64,000 nt of DNA from contig NZ_CP046956.1 in NCBI RefSeq assembly GCF_017792025.1, forward strand, positions 1,488,001 through 1,552,000, given 5' to 3'. Every line of letters begins with the position of its first letter. Within the stretch, counting starts at the first letter, position 1. Below the pieces are notes generated by a model. It made no database searches. It saw only the letters and a list, made by a program, of their open reading frames with translations, and had not been told where the DNA came from. Source of the stretch: Sediminibacillus dalangtanensis. GTDB taxonomy: Bacteria > Bacillota > Bacilli > Bacillales > Amphibacillaceae. The translations under genes and the position numbers were made by a program. Shown here in pieces: positions 8,116 through 16,771 of the stretch.

Positions 8116-9612
8116 ATGAGTGAGCCCACGATCGTGATTCATGAGCGGGATAATGTAACAATAGCGCTTCAGGACTTAAAGCCAGGAGAATCGATTGTAA
8201 TCGAAGGGGAGGAAATCATTGTCCAACAGGCTGTCCGTGCCGGCCATAAAATTGCAAGGAAACCGATTCCGGAAAATGAAAACGTTATCAAGTATGGCTA
8301 CCCGATTGGCAAAGCTTCTACTCCTATTGATGTCGGAGATTGGGTGCACACCCACAATGTGAAGACGAATCTTTCGGGAACTTTGGAGTATGAATACAAC
8401 CCGACACCAGATAAAGTCACCAGTCAAGGAGAATCTGAACGTACTTTTCAAGGGTATGTCAGGAAAAATGGAGAGGTCGGAATCCGTAACGAAATTTGGA
8501 TTATCAATACGGTAGGATGCATTAACAAGACTGCTGAAATCGTGGCGAAGATGGCCAATGAACAGCATAAGGATGAACAAATTGACGGGGTTTTTCATTT
8601 TTCCCATTTATTTGGTTGTTCGCAGCTTGGGGATGACTTGCATAATACCCAGAAAATATTAAGCAGCCTTGTGCATCATCCGAACGCTGCAGGAGTTTTG
8701 GTAATGGGGCTTGGATGTGAAAACAACTATATAGATGCATTCAAACAAGTGATCGGTGATATTGATGAAGACAGAATCAAGTTTATCAGTGTGCAAGAAA
8801 CAACCGATGAGATTGACCATTCCCTTGATCTCATTGAGGAGCTTGCTGATTATGCGCGTTCCTTCAAGAGAGAAGCTGTACCGGTTTCCAAGTTGAAAGT
8901 CGGGTTGAAATGCGGTGGATCAGACGGTTTCTCCGGGATTACCGGTAATCCGCTGCTTGGTGCTTTCTCGGATAAGCTGATTCAGCAGGGGGGAGCTACA
9001 GTACTGACAGAAGTTCCGGAAATGTTCGGTGCAGAAACCATTCTGATGGGAAGAGCAAAAGATGAACAGACCTTCCGTAAGATCGTTGATTTAGTCAATG
9101 ACTTTAAGGAATACTTTTTGCGGCATGGGCAGAATGTCTATGAAAACCCTTCACCTGGAAATAAGGAAGGCGGGATCACCACTCTGGAAGAAAAGTCATT
9201 GGGGAATGTACAGAAAGGTGGTTTCGGAGAGGTTGTCGATGTACTGCCATATGGCGACAGGATGATGTCCGGAGGATTGAATTTGCTTCAAGGACCTGGC
9301 AACGATTTGGTGTCTACGACAGCATTAGCAGCTGCTGGTGCCCATATAGTCTTATTTACGACCGGCCGTGGCACCCCGTTTGGAGGACCTGTGCCTACGG
9401 TGAAAATTTCTACGAATTCGGCACTTGCCGAAAAGAAAAAGAACTGGATCGATTTTAATGCCGGAGCATTGGTAGAAGGGAAGGGCAAGGAAGAGCTGAC
9501 GGAAGAATTTTTTGATTACATTGTTGATCTTGCTTCAGGCAACAAACAGACGAACAACGAAAAATTTGGCTTTAAAGAAATTTCGATATTCAAAGACGGT
9601 GTCATTTTATAA
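8116..9612 (+). CDS. uxaA: Altronate dehydratase
   Basis: Converts D-altronate to 2-keto-3-deoxygluconate in galacturonate catabolism, in the cytoplasm. The 498-aa length equals the family norm. An N-terminal SAF-like domain (about residues 1-90) is followed by the catalytic domain with GYVRKNGEVGIRNEIWIINTVGC, GLGCENN, KCGGSDGFSGITGNP and TTGRGTPFGGPVPT, whose Cys and His residues serve metal binding. The start ATG follows CAGGAGGTCTAAC. It is the first gene of an operon with uxaB, behind the consensus promoter and LacI-type operator. Confidence 0.95.
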   Translation: MSEPTIVIHERDNVTIALQDLKPGESIVIEGEEIIVQQAVRAGHKIARKPIPENENVIKYGYPIGKASTPIDVGDWVHTHNVKTNLSGTLEYEYNPTPDKVTSQGESERTFQGYVRKNGEVGIRNEIWIINTVGCINKTAEIVAKMANEQHKDEQIDGVFHFSHLFGCSQLGDDLHNTQKILSSLVHHPNAAGVLVMGLGCENNYIDAFKQVIGDIDEDRIKFISVQETTDEIDHSLDLIEELADYARSFKREAVPVSKLKVGLKCGGSDGFSGITGNPLLGAFSDKLIQQGGATVLTEVPEMFGAETILMGRAKDEQTFRKIVDLVNDFKEYFLRHGQNVYENPSPGNKEGGITTLEEKSLGNVQKGGFGEVVDVLPYGDRMMSGGLNLLQGPGNDLVSTTALAAAGAHIVLFTTGRGTPFGGPVPTVKISTNSALAEKKKNWIDFNAGALVEGKGKEELTEEFFDYIVDLASGNKQTNNEKFGFKEISIFKDGVIL

Positions 9613-9643
9613 CGAACATTCAGAAAAGAGGAGGGAAAGCATA

Positions 9644-11176
9644 GTGGTCAAATTAGATCGTACCGTCTTGGAGGAATCGGTTACTGACACAACATACCGA
9701 AAGTACGACAGTAACCTTCCAGAAAAAGTGCTGCAAATCGGAGAGGGGAATTTCCTTCGCGGATTTGTGGATTGGATGATTCATCAGATGAACAAACAAG
9801 GAATCTTCAAAGGTTCCGTAGTGGCTGTTCAACCAACCCCGCATGGGCGTGTACTTCCGAAACTTAAAGAACAGGATTGGCTTTATACGGTGATCCTTCG
9901 CGGGATAACCGACGGAAAAAAAGTGGACGAAGCAGAAGTGATTCCAGCTATTTCGAGAGGGATCAATCCTTACGAAGAATGGGAGCAAACACTCAAAGTT
10001 GCTGAATCAGACGAGTTGGAATTGATCATTTCCAATACAACCGAGGCAGGAATTACATACATGCAAGAACCTTATCATAGTGATTCCTCTCCGTTGTCCT
10101 TTCCAGGAAAGGTAACCGCTCTTCTTTACCATCGCTATAAACACTTTTCCGGTGACGTAAAAGCAGGATTGCATATCCTTCCTTGTGAGCTTATCGAGGA
10201 AAATGGCGGAAAGCTTAAATATATTGTAAAACGGATTGCAAGGGACTGGAATCTGCCTTCCGGTTTTTTACGCTGGCTCGAAACGGCAAATCGATTTTAC
10301 GATACGTTGGTTGACCGGATTGTCACAGGGTATCCTAAATCGAACGCAGCGGATTTTGCCAGTAGGCTCGGTTACGAAGATGCCTTCTTCACTGTGGGAG
10401 AGCCATACCACTTATTTTGTATTGACGGGCCAGCGGAAATAAAGCAAGTGTTTCCCCTTGATCAGGCCGGCTTACGGGTGAAGTGGGGAGATATAGAACA
10501 ATATCGGGAGTTAAAGGTCCGTTTGTTGAATGGACCGCATACCATGATGGCTTCTGCCGGTTACTTGGCGGGTGCAGATACGGTATTGGATGTCATGAAG
10601 GATAAGTCGCTTCGCTTGTTTGTAGAACGAGGATTTGAAGAAATCGGGGAGGCTCTTCCTTTCGGCGATCAGGAAAAGCGTGATTATGCAGAGGAGGTAA
10701 AACAACGGTTTTTGAATCCATATAATCAACACTATCTCCAGGATATCGGAATGAATGCAGTGAACAAGTTCAAATCGAGGCTCTTGCCCACCCTGAGCAG
10801 GTATATCGAGAAAACAGAACTTTTGCCAAATTCTATAATACTGTCGCTTGCTGCAATTCTCGTCTATTTCCGCCCTGTACATATGAATGAGCATGGGATT
10901 GTCGGGAGAAGGAATGGGAAAAACTATCAAACTCGCGAAAGTGAGCTTGTCAGCAAAGTGCTGGCGAACTGCTGGGAAGAATATGAACAGGAAAAGATCA
11001 GTATCGAAGAATTTGTTTTTGCAGTTTTGGGAAACCGTGCCATTTGGGACGAGGATTTAAATGAAATAGAACAGTTGACACAGACAGTCAGCAGCTATGT
11101 CCGTCAGATTATTTCTATGGGGATGAAGGAAACCCTGACACAAATGCTTCAGAAGAATTACTCTTCTTTGACTTGA
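9644..11176 (+). CDS. uxaB: Tagaturonate reductase (altronate oxidoreductase)
   Basis: NADH-dependent reduction of D-tagaturonate to D-altronate. 510-aa member of the mannitol dehydrogenase family: N-terminal nucleotide-binding segment (VLQIGEGNFLRGFVDWM), then KVRLLNGPHTMMASAGYLAG with the Lys and Asn-Gly-x-His residues used in catalysis, and MNAVNKFKSRLLPTLSRY. The frame is open further upstream, but the GTG at 9644 follows AAGAGGAGGG with correct spacing, 31 bases after uxaA. Together with UxaA it converts tagaturonate to KDG. The uronate isomerase UxaC is not in the window. Confidence 0.93.
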   Translation: MVKLDRTVLEESVTDTTYRKYDSNLPEKVLQIGEGNFLRGFVDWMIHQMNKQGIFKGSVVAVQPTPHGRVLPKLKEQDWLYTVILRGITDGKKVDEAEVIPAISRGINPYEEWEQTLKVAESDELELIISNTTEAGITYMQEPYHSDSSPLSFPGKVTALLYHRYKHFSGDVKAGLHILPCELIEENGGKLKYIVKRIARDWNLPSGFLRWLETANRFYDTLVDRIVTGYPKSNAADFASRLGYEDAFFTVGEPYHLFCIDGPAEIKQVFPLDQAGLRVKWGDIEQYRELKVRLLNGPHTMMASAGYLAGADTVLDVMKDKSLRLFVERGFEEIGEALPFGDQEKRDYAEEVKQRFLNPYNQHYLQDIGMNAVNKFKSRLLPTLSRYIEKTELLPNSIILSLAAILVYFRPVHMNEHGIVGRRNGKNYQTRESELVSKVLANCWEEYEQEKISIEEFVFAVLGNRAIWDEDLNEIEQLTQTVSSYVRQIISMGMKETLTQMLQKNYSSLT

Positions 11177-11196
11177 ATCCATGATAAAAATATCCC

Positions 11197-11225
11197 TTGT
11201 TATCTTTCTAACTCCGTGCTAAAAT
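11197..11225 (+). promoter_or_regulatory. Predicted promoter of kduDI
   Basis: TTGTTA (11197-11202), 17 bases, TAAAAT (11220-11225) in the 100-base gap between uxaB and kduD. No clear palindrome follows. The A-rich direct repeats AAACAAAC and AAAAACAAAC lie just downstream. Confidence 0.5.
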
Positions 11226-11276
11226 CAAACTATAACAAACAAAAACAAACATAAAAGTACAGGAAGGGAGAGAAGC

Positions 11277-12038
11277 TTGGTTATGGGCGAACTATTCTCG
11301 TTAAAAGGTAAAACCGCCCTCGTGACTGGTGCCACCCGAGGACTTGGTCAGGGCATGGCAGTGGGTCTTGCGGAAGCTGGAGCGAACATAATCGGAACGG
11401 GGACAAGTGATTTGAGTGAAACACAAGCGAAAGTGGAAGCTGTTGGCCGAACCTTTCACGGATTGAACAAAGACTTGTCCCGAAGAGGTTCAGCAGCGGA
11501 ACTTGCCAATGAAGCGGTAGAACGAGGCGGAACAATCGATATTCTCGTAAATAATGCTGGAATTATCCGCCGATCAGATTTAGAGGACTTTACAGACGAA
11601 GACTGGTACCAGGTAATCGATGTCAATCAGCATGCTGTTTTTCAACTGAGCAGGGAACTTGGCAGACATATGCTGAATAATGGTTCGGGGAAAATCATCA
11701 ACGTAGCTTCGATGTTATCCTTCCAGGGCGGCTTGAAAGTGCCAGCCTATACAGCCAGTAAACATGCTGTTGCCGGGTTGACCAAGTCTTTTGCCAATGA
11801 GTGGTCCAGTAAAGGAATTAATGTAAACGCTATCGCACCCGGGTACATGGCAACGGATAATACAGCTCCCATTAGAGAAAACAAGGAACGTAACGCCTTT
11901 ATTACATCCAGAATTCCCCAAGGCAGATGGGGATCCCCAGATGACTTAAAAGGTGCAGTGGTGTTTCTTGCCTCAGATGCTTCCAATTATGTTAATGGCC
12001 ATGTGCTTTGCGTAGATGGTGGATGGATGAGTTCTTAA
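11277..12038 (+). CDS. kduD: 2-dehydro-3-deoxy-D-gluconate 5-dehydrogenase
   Basis: Short-chain dehydrogenase of 253 aa that reduces 2,5-diketo-3-deoxygluconate (DKII) to 2-keto-3-deoxygluconate. The cofactor motif TGATRGLGQGMA, NNAG (residue ~90), the catalytic Ser in NVASMLSFQG and YTASK are all present, and the C-terminus VCVDGGWMSS is typical of KduD. The TTG at 11277 is 7 bases after AGGAAGGGA; an ATG at 11283 is the alternative. It is followed by kduI at 25 bases, the standard pair for unsaturated uronate catabolism. Confidence 0.93.
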   Translation: MVMGELFSLKGKTALVTGATRGLGQGMAVGLAEAGANIIGTGTSDLSETQAKVEAVGRTFHGLNKDLSRRGSAAELANEAVERGGTIDILVNNAGIIRRSDLEDFTDEDWYQVIDVNQHAVFQLSRELGRHMLNNGSGKIINVASMLSFQGGLKVPAYTASKHAVAGLTKSFANEWSSKGINVNAIAPGYMATDNTAPIRENKERNAFITSRIPQGRWGSPDDLKGAVVFLASDASNYVNGHVLCVDGGWMSS

Positions 12039-12063
12039 TAAAATCCGGAGAGGGGAATGAGCA

Positions 12064-12897
12064 ATGGAAATCAGGTATGCGACCAATCCAACAGATCTGA
12101 AACAGTATGACACAGAAAGGATCCGCAAAGAGTTTTTAGTGGAAAACCTTTTTAAAACCGGCGAATTGAACCTTGTTTACTCTCATTATGATCGTCTTAT
12201 CACAGGCGGAGCAGTGCCGGTAAAAGAGGCGCTAAAGCTGGAAGCAGGCGATCTGCTTAAAACAGAGTATTTTCTGGAAAGGCGGGAAGTGGGAATCATC
12301 AATATCGCTGAGGGTGCTGGGATTGTGACAGTGGACGGAGAAAAGTATGAATTGAACAAACGCGATTGTGTCTATGTTGGTCTCGGGCATGAGAATGTAT
12401 CTTTTGCCAGTAAAGATAGCAGTAAACCTGCCCGGTTTTATATCGTTTCTGCTACGGCACATAAACAATATCCAACCAAAAAAATCGCCATTGAGGAAGC
12501 AACACCTAACCATTTGGGTTCCGACAGCCAGTCCAACAAGCGCACCATCTATCAATATATCCACGCTGGCGGAATACAAAGCTGTCAGCTGATGATGGGG
12601 ATGACCCTTCTGGCACCAAACAATATGTGGAACACAATGCCGCCGCATCTTCATGACCGCCGCATGGAAGCTTATTTATATTTCGATATGGATGAGGATT
12701 CCCGGGTCATTCACTTTATGGGGCGACCGGATGAGACGAGGCATATTGTCATGAAAAATGAACAAGTCGTTTTTTCACCACCATGGTCCATTCATTCTGG
12801 AGTAGGTACCGACAACTATACGTTCATTTGGGCAATGGCAGGAGAAAATTACACGTTTACCGATATGGACAGCGTATCCATGGATGAACTAAAATAA
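12064..12897 (+). CDS. kduI: 5-dehydro-4-deoxy-D-glucuronate isomerase
   Basis: Cupin isomerase of 277 aa that turns DKI (from unsaturated galacturonate) into DKII, the substrate of KduD. The zinc ligands lie in PPHLHDRRMEAYLYFD and the later His in PPWSIHSG, with RYATNPTDLKQYDTERIR as the N-terminal signature. Start ATG at 12064 after GGAGAGGGGAATGAGCA. The substrate would come from the GH105 product in the first operon. A terminator follows at once. Confidence 0.95.
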   Translation: MEIRYATNPTDLKQYDTERIRKEFLVENLFKTGELNLVYSHYDRLITGGAVPVKEALKLEAGDLLKTEYFLERREVGIINIAEGAGIVTVDGEKYELNKRDCVYVGLGHENVSFASKDSSKPARFYIVSATAHKQYPTKKIAIEEATPNHLGSDSQSNKRTIYQYIHAGGIQSCQLMMGMTLLAPNNMWNTMPPHLHDRRMEAYLYFDMDEDSRVIHFMGRPDETRHIVMKNEQVVFSPPWSIHSGVGTDNYTFIWAMAGENYTFTDMDSVSMDELK

Positions 12898-12925
12898 CGA
12901 CTTTCAAGTGAAAATAAGTTCTGCC

Positions 12926-12960
12926 AATCCGGTTCATTGTTTACAGTGAATCGGATTTTT
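12926..12960 (+). terminator. Terminator after kduI
   Basis: AATCCGGTTCATTG (12926-12939) pairs with CAGTGAATCGGATT with G-T wobbles around a TTTA loop, followed by T residues. Confidence 0.8.
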
Positions 12961-12994
12961 ATTACACAAAATCAGCCGATTCAGGAAGTTGGTA

Positions 12995-14011
12995 ATGGAA
13001 ATGGGAAAAACACTAGAACAATTTTTTATTGATGAATACAATCGGGTCCCGGTCCTTAAACGGACGTTCGAGCAGTATGAAAGTCAACGAGAGAAGATGA
13101 AACTGGAATTGAAGCATTTACTTGGTGATTTTTCCGATTGGGATAAAATACCTTCAGTACCTGTCATCGAATCTGTTGAAGAATTTGAAGATTATCGTCA
13201 AGAAAGGTTTAAAGTGAGATTAGGGAATCAGCTTGATGTTCCTATCTATGTGCTTACACCATTGCAGGCGAAAACGACTTTTCCTACTGTCCTGGCACTT
13301 CATGGTCATGGTTATGGACCAAAACAAATAATCGGACTGACGAGACAAGGAATAAGGAATCTTTCGGCTACTACGCAAACAAACTATGCTTTGCAAATGG
13401 TGAAACGAGGCTGTAAAGTTTTCGCGCCGGCTTTATTAGGAAAAGGAGAACGGATTTTTCAAGCCGATGCGGAAGCGGGGAAAGACAAGTCATGTGAGCG
13501 GCTGGCTCAATTATTCTTAATGCAAGGAAAAACACTTCTCGGCGCCAGAGTTTGGGAAGCCCGGAAATTACTTGATGTTATGACATCCTTTGATGATGTA
13601 CTTCCTCGTAATATTGGAGTATTCGGCTTTTCGGGCGGAGCTGCAGTAGCTGGTTTTACAGCGATTTTAGATGAAAGATTGAGAGCGGCAGTGTTGGCGG
13701 GCTATCCCAGCCTGTTTCGAGACAGTATTCTGGATAAACCACACTGCCTGGACAACTATCTGCCGGGCGTATTAAATCTTTCCGAGCTTCCGGGCTTGCT
13801 TGGACTGGTATCACCTCGTCCTATTTTTATTGAAACAGGAGAAAAAGATCCTTTATTTCCATTAGACAGTGCTAGTGTTGCTATCTCTCAGTTAGAAAAG
13901 ATCTATCTGCAAAGCGGGAGACCGGAAGCGTTTGGTTTTCACATCCACAATGGCGGTCATGAAGTCGATGGCGGCCTGTCCTATGACTGGCTTTTACGGC
14001 AGCTTATCTAG
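12995..14011 (+). CDS. Alpha/beta hydrolase (dienelactone hydrolase/acetyl-esterase-like)
   Basis: 338-aa cytoplasmic hydrolase. The oxyanion-hole region is LALHGHGYGP, the nucleophile elbow GFSGGAA carries the catalytic Ser, the acid residue is in EKDPLFPL, and the His in GGHEVDGG. The ATG at 12995 has AGGAAG at the right distance; TTG 12989 and ATG 13001 are less well placed. Resemblance is to YtaP-like and acetyl xylan esterase-like proteins. Placed between kduI and the kdg genes, it may deacetylate imported pectin oligomers, which would partly cover for the frameshifted acetylesterase; that is inference. Confidence 0.8.
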   Translation: MEMGKTLEQFFIDEYNRVPVLKRTFEQYESQREKMKLELKHLLGDFSDWDKIPSVPVIESVEEFEDYRQERFKVRLGNQLDVPIYVLTPLQAKTTFPTVLALHGHGYGPKQIIGLTRQGIRNLSATTQTNYALQMVKRGCKVFAPALLGKGERIFQADAEAGKDKSCERLAQLFLMQGKTLLGARVWEARKLLDVMTSFDDVLPRNIGVFGFSGGAAVAGFTAILDERLRAAVLAGYPSLFRDSILDKPHCLDNYLPGVLNLSELPGLLGLVSPRPIFIETGEKDPLFPLDSASVAISQLEKIYLQSGRPEAFGFHIHNGGHEVDGGLSYDWLLRQLI

Positions 14012-14091
14012 CAAAGCAAAGGAAGTTCGATGAAGACATTCTACCCTGAATATGGTAGGTTAAAAATATGTGTAACTGCAGGAGGGTTGAT

Positions 14092-14850
14092 ATGCTATCA
14101 ATAGAACGCTATCAACATATTTTAGCTGAACTGGAAAAACAGAAGATTATCAAAGTTTCCGCTCTTAGTAAACAATTAAAAGTGACCGAAAAGACGATCA
14201 GAATTGATTTGGAAACCTTGGAAAGTCGCGGGTTACTTACCCGAATTCACGGCGGTGCGATGTTGGTGGAGTCAGAGGAACGATTGTTGCCCATCGAAGA
14301 GCGGCAATCCGGTCAAAACGAGATAAAACAAGCGATTGCCAAACGGGCAGAACAGTTGATTGTGCCGGGAGAAACAATCCTTATGGACGGAGGCAGTACA
14401 ACGGTAGAAATCGCCAAGCTGCTGGGCGACAAGGAGGTTACTGTCATCACGAATGATTTGAATATCGCTCATGTATTGCAAGCCAAACCGAAAGTGCAGC
14501 TTCTGGTTCCGGGAGGAGAGAGGATAGCCAATTCCAGCTCTCTTTTCGGTACACAGGCTACTCAATTCCTGCAAAAACTGCACGTAAACCGTGTGTTCTT
14601 TGGTGCTACAGGGGTATCAGTGGAACAAGGGTTATCTGTTTTCACTAGTTTGCATGCAGATTGGAAAAAACAGATTGTGGGTTGTGCAGAAGTGGTGACA
14701 CTTGTCGCTGATTCCTCCAAACTTGGCAAAGTCGCCCTGATTCAGTTTGCCGATATTGACCAAGTCGATATCATCGTAACCGATGATCGTCTTGATAAGA
14801 ATTATAAGCGACAACTTACGGAAAGAAACATTCAAGTATTACTTGCATAA
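14092..14850 (+). CDS. DeoR-family transcriptional regulator
   Basis: 252-aa regulator with N-terminal DeoR-type helix-turn-helix (ERYQHILAELEKQKIIKVSA and VTEKTIRIDLETLESRGLL) and the C-terminal sugar-isomerase-like sensor domain (DGGSTTVEIAKLL, FFGATGV). The true start is the ATG at 14092 after CAGGAGGGTTGAT; an upstream in-frame ATG at 14068 has no ribosome site. It heads the kdgK-kdgA operon (21 bases to kdgK), so the effector is probably a phosphorylated intermediate such as KDPG. An inverted repeat CTACC/GGTAG at about 14040-14060 is a possible operator. Confidence 0.9.
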   Translation: MLSIERYQHILAELEKQKIIKVSALSKQLKVTEKTIRIDLETLESRGLLTRIHGGAMLVESEERLLPIEERQSGQNEIKQAIAKRAEQLIVPGETILMDGGSTTVEIAKLLGDKEVTVITNDLNIAHVLQAKPKVQLLVPGGERIANSSSLFGTQATQFLQKLHVNRVFFGATGVSVEQGLSVFTSLHADWKKQIVGCAEVVTLVADSSKLGKVALIQFADIDQVDIIVTDDRLDKNYKRQLTERNIQVLLA

Positions 14851-14871
14851 AGACAAAGGAGGATTTCAGGC

Positions 14872-15816
14872 ATGGATGTAGTAACTTTAGGAGAAAGCAT
14901 GGTTTTATTTACCCCGGATACTGAAGGTCCGCTCCGCTATGTCAGCGGATTCCATAAAACGATCGGCGGGGCGGAATCAAATCTTGCGATAGCCTTGACC
15001 AGACTAGGTCATCAAACAGGCTGGATCAGTCGGCTAGGTAACGATGAATTCGGTCTGTTTGTCCGCAATTTTATTCGTGGAGAAGGAGTCGACACATCGA
15101 ATGTCGTCTTTGATACAGAATTGCCGACAGCTGTTTTTTTTAAAGAAAAACTTGCAGCGGGCGATCCCAAAATTTATTATTATCGAAAACTTTCTGCTGC
15201 CAGCGAGCTATCGCCAGATGATTTAGATGAGGAATACATAAAACAGGCAGCTTACCTTCATGTAACCGGCATCACCCCGGCACTTAGCGATACATGCAAG
15301 CAAACAGTGCTTGAGGCTATCCGTCTAGCGAAAGAGAATGGCTTAAAGGTAGTGTTTGACCCGAATCTGCGTTTGAAATTATGGTCTGAGCAGGAAGCGG
15401 CTAAGACGTTGATGGAAATTGCTGCTTTAAGTGATATCGTGCTTCCAGGAATCGACGAAGGGGAACTGATGACCGGGCATGATGAGGAGAAAAAAATTGC
15501 TGAAGAACTGTTGGAGAACGGTTCAGACGTCGTCGTCATTAAACTCGGTTCAGCTGGTGCTTATTACGCTACCAGACGAGAAGCTGATTATGTTGAGGGA
15601 TACAAAGTAGAACGAATTATTGATACCGTCGGAGCCGGAGATGGTTTTGCGGCCGGTTTTCTATCAGGCCAGCTACGTGGATGGGACCTTGCCGAATCGG
15701 TAAAATTGGGCAATCGAATAGGAGCTTATGCATTGACCGTTGCTGGTGATGTGGAAGGTTATCCTTTCTGGCATCAAGTCGATACGGAACAGGGAAACAA
15801 GGAAATATTGCGCTGA
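14872..15816 (+). CDS. kdgK: 2-dehydro-3-deoxygluconokinase (PfkB family)
   Basis: Phosphorylates 2-keto-3-deoxygluconate to KDPG with ATP. 314-aa ribokinase-fold protein: N-terminal GGAESNLAIALTRLG signature, and the C-terminal PfkB signature DTVGAGDGFAAGFLSG with the catalytic Asp and anion hole. Ribosome site AAAGGAGG before ATG 14872. It sits between its probable regulator and the aldolase and receives KDG from both the UxaAB and KduID branches encoded upstream. Confidence 0.94.
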   Translation: MDVVTLGESMVLFTPDTEGPLRYVSGFHKTIGGAESNLAIALTRLGHQTGWISRLGNDEFGLFVRNFIRGEGVDTSNVVFDTELPTAVFFKEKLAAGDPKIYYYRKLSAASELSPDDLDEEYIKQAAYLHVTGITPALSDTCKQTVLEAIRLAKENGLKVVFDPNLRLKLWSEQEAAKTLMEIAALSDIVLPGIDEGELMTGHDEEKKIAEELLENGSDVVVIKLGSAGAYYATRREADYVEGYKVERIIDTVGAGDGFAAGFLSGQLRGWDLAESVKLGNRIGAYALTVAGDVEGYPFWHQVDTEQGNKEILR

Positions 15817-15838
15817 ACAATAAGGAGGCAGAAGAAAA

Positions 15839-16489
15839 ATGGATAAAGCTACGATTATGAAGAAAATAATGGAAAATGGAGTTCTTGCAGTTATTCGCAA
15901 AGTACCGGAAAAAGATGTAGAGCAAGTGGCTGAATCGCTGATAAAGGGTGGCGTGAATGTTCTTGAAGTAACGCTTGATGCCGAAAATGCCAATCAAATC
16001 ATCCAAACTTTAAGCAATAAATTCGCCGGGAAAGCGGTAGTCGGTGCCGGAACTGTCCTTGATGCGCCCTCCGCAAGAACAGCCATTGAACATGGAGCAC
16101 AATTTGTCGTCAGTCCGCTTCTCGAACAAGAAGTAATTGAGGCAACCCTTGCTCTTGATAAAGTTTCTGTTCCCGGAATCATGACGCCAACAGAAGCAAT
16201 GACAGCTGTTAAACTAGGCGCCGATATTGTCAAGGTTTTTCCGGCTTCGGCAGTAGGGCCTTCCTTTCTCAAAAATGTCAAGGGTCCATTACCGGATATC
16301 ACGATGATTCCGACCGGAGGCATCACGACAGAAAATGCTGCTGATTTTATAAAGGCAGGAGCGGCGGCAGTCGGAGCTGGGGGAAATCTTGTGGACAATA
16401 AAGCGATCAGGGAAGGGAACTTCACTCAGATTGAACAAGTTGCTGCAAAATATAAGGAGACGGTAAGGCAAGCAAGAGAGACGATGTAA
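15839..16489 (+). CDS. kdgA: KHG/KDPG aldolase
   Basis: 216-aa class I aldolase splitting KDPG into pyruvate and glyceraldehyde-3-phosphate. GGVNVLEVTLDAENA carries the catalytic Glu, VGAGTVLD the substrate loop, IVKVFPASAVGP the Schiff-base Lys, and MIPTGGIT the phosphate site. The aldolase normally has Arg-Thr after VLEVTL; here Asp-Ala is seen, a variation also known in Bacillus homologues. Last gene of the kdg unit. Confidence 0.94.
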   Translation: MDKATIMKKIMENGVLAVIRKVPEKDVEQVAESLIKGGVNVLEVTLDAENANQIIQTLSNKFAGKAVVGAGTVLDAPSARTAIEHGAQFVVSPLLEQEVIEATLALDKVSVPGIMTPTEAMTAVKLGADIVKVFPASAVGPSFLKNVKGPLPDITMIPTGGITTENAADFIKAGAAAVGAGGNLVDNKAIREGNFTQIEQVAAKYKETVRQARETM

Positions 16490-16771
16490 CAGATTGATAA
16501 GTTTATGGAATCTGTTTCAACAAACCCTTGTCATGAATGGTAATTATTTGACACAACAATGGAAAAGATTTATGTTTGTGAAGATAGTAGCAAAAGGAAA
16601 ACTTCCTTTTTTCAAGATGTCGAGACGAGAAGATACATAGGAAGGTTTCATCTTTCTACCGCCGAGGGTAAATAGAATCAATAGATTTGCCGGAAATGGT
16701 AGATTTCTCCTGCTTATAAGTGTATCTCTACGGAGGTATTGCACTTTTATATATAAGAGAAAGGTGTGGAC
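16490..16771 (+). promoter_or_regulatory. kdgA-ndh intergenic region with hairpin and ndh promoter
   Basis: TTGACA (16548-16553), 17 bases, TATGTT (16571-16576) is a likely promoter for ndh. Downstream, AAAAGGAA (16592-16599) pairs with TTCCTTTT (16603-16610), a short hairpin ending in T residues. It would lie in the roughly 190-base ndh leader and might act as a weak terminator or attenuator. Confidence 0.5.
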
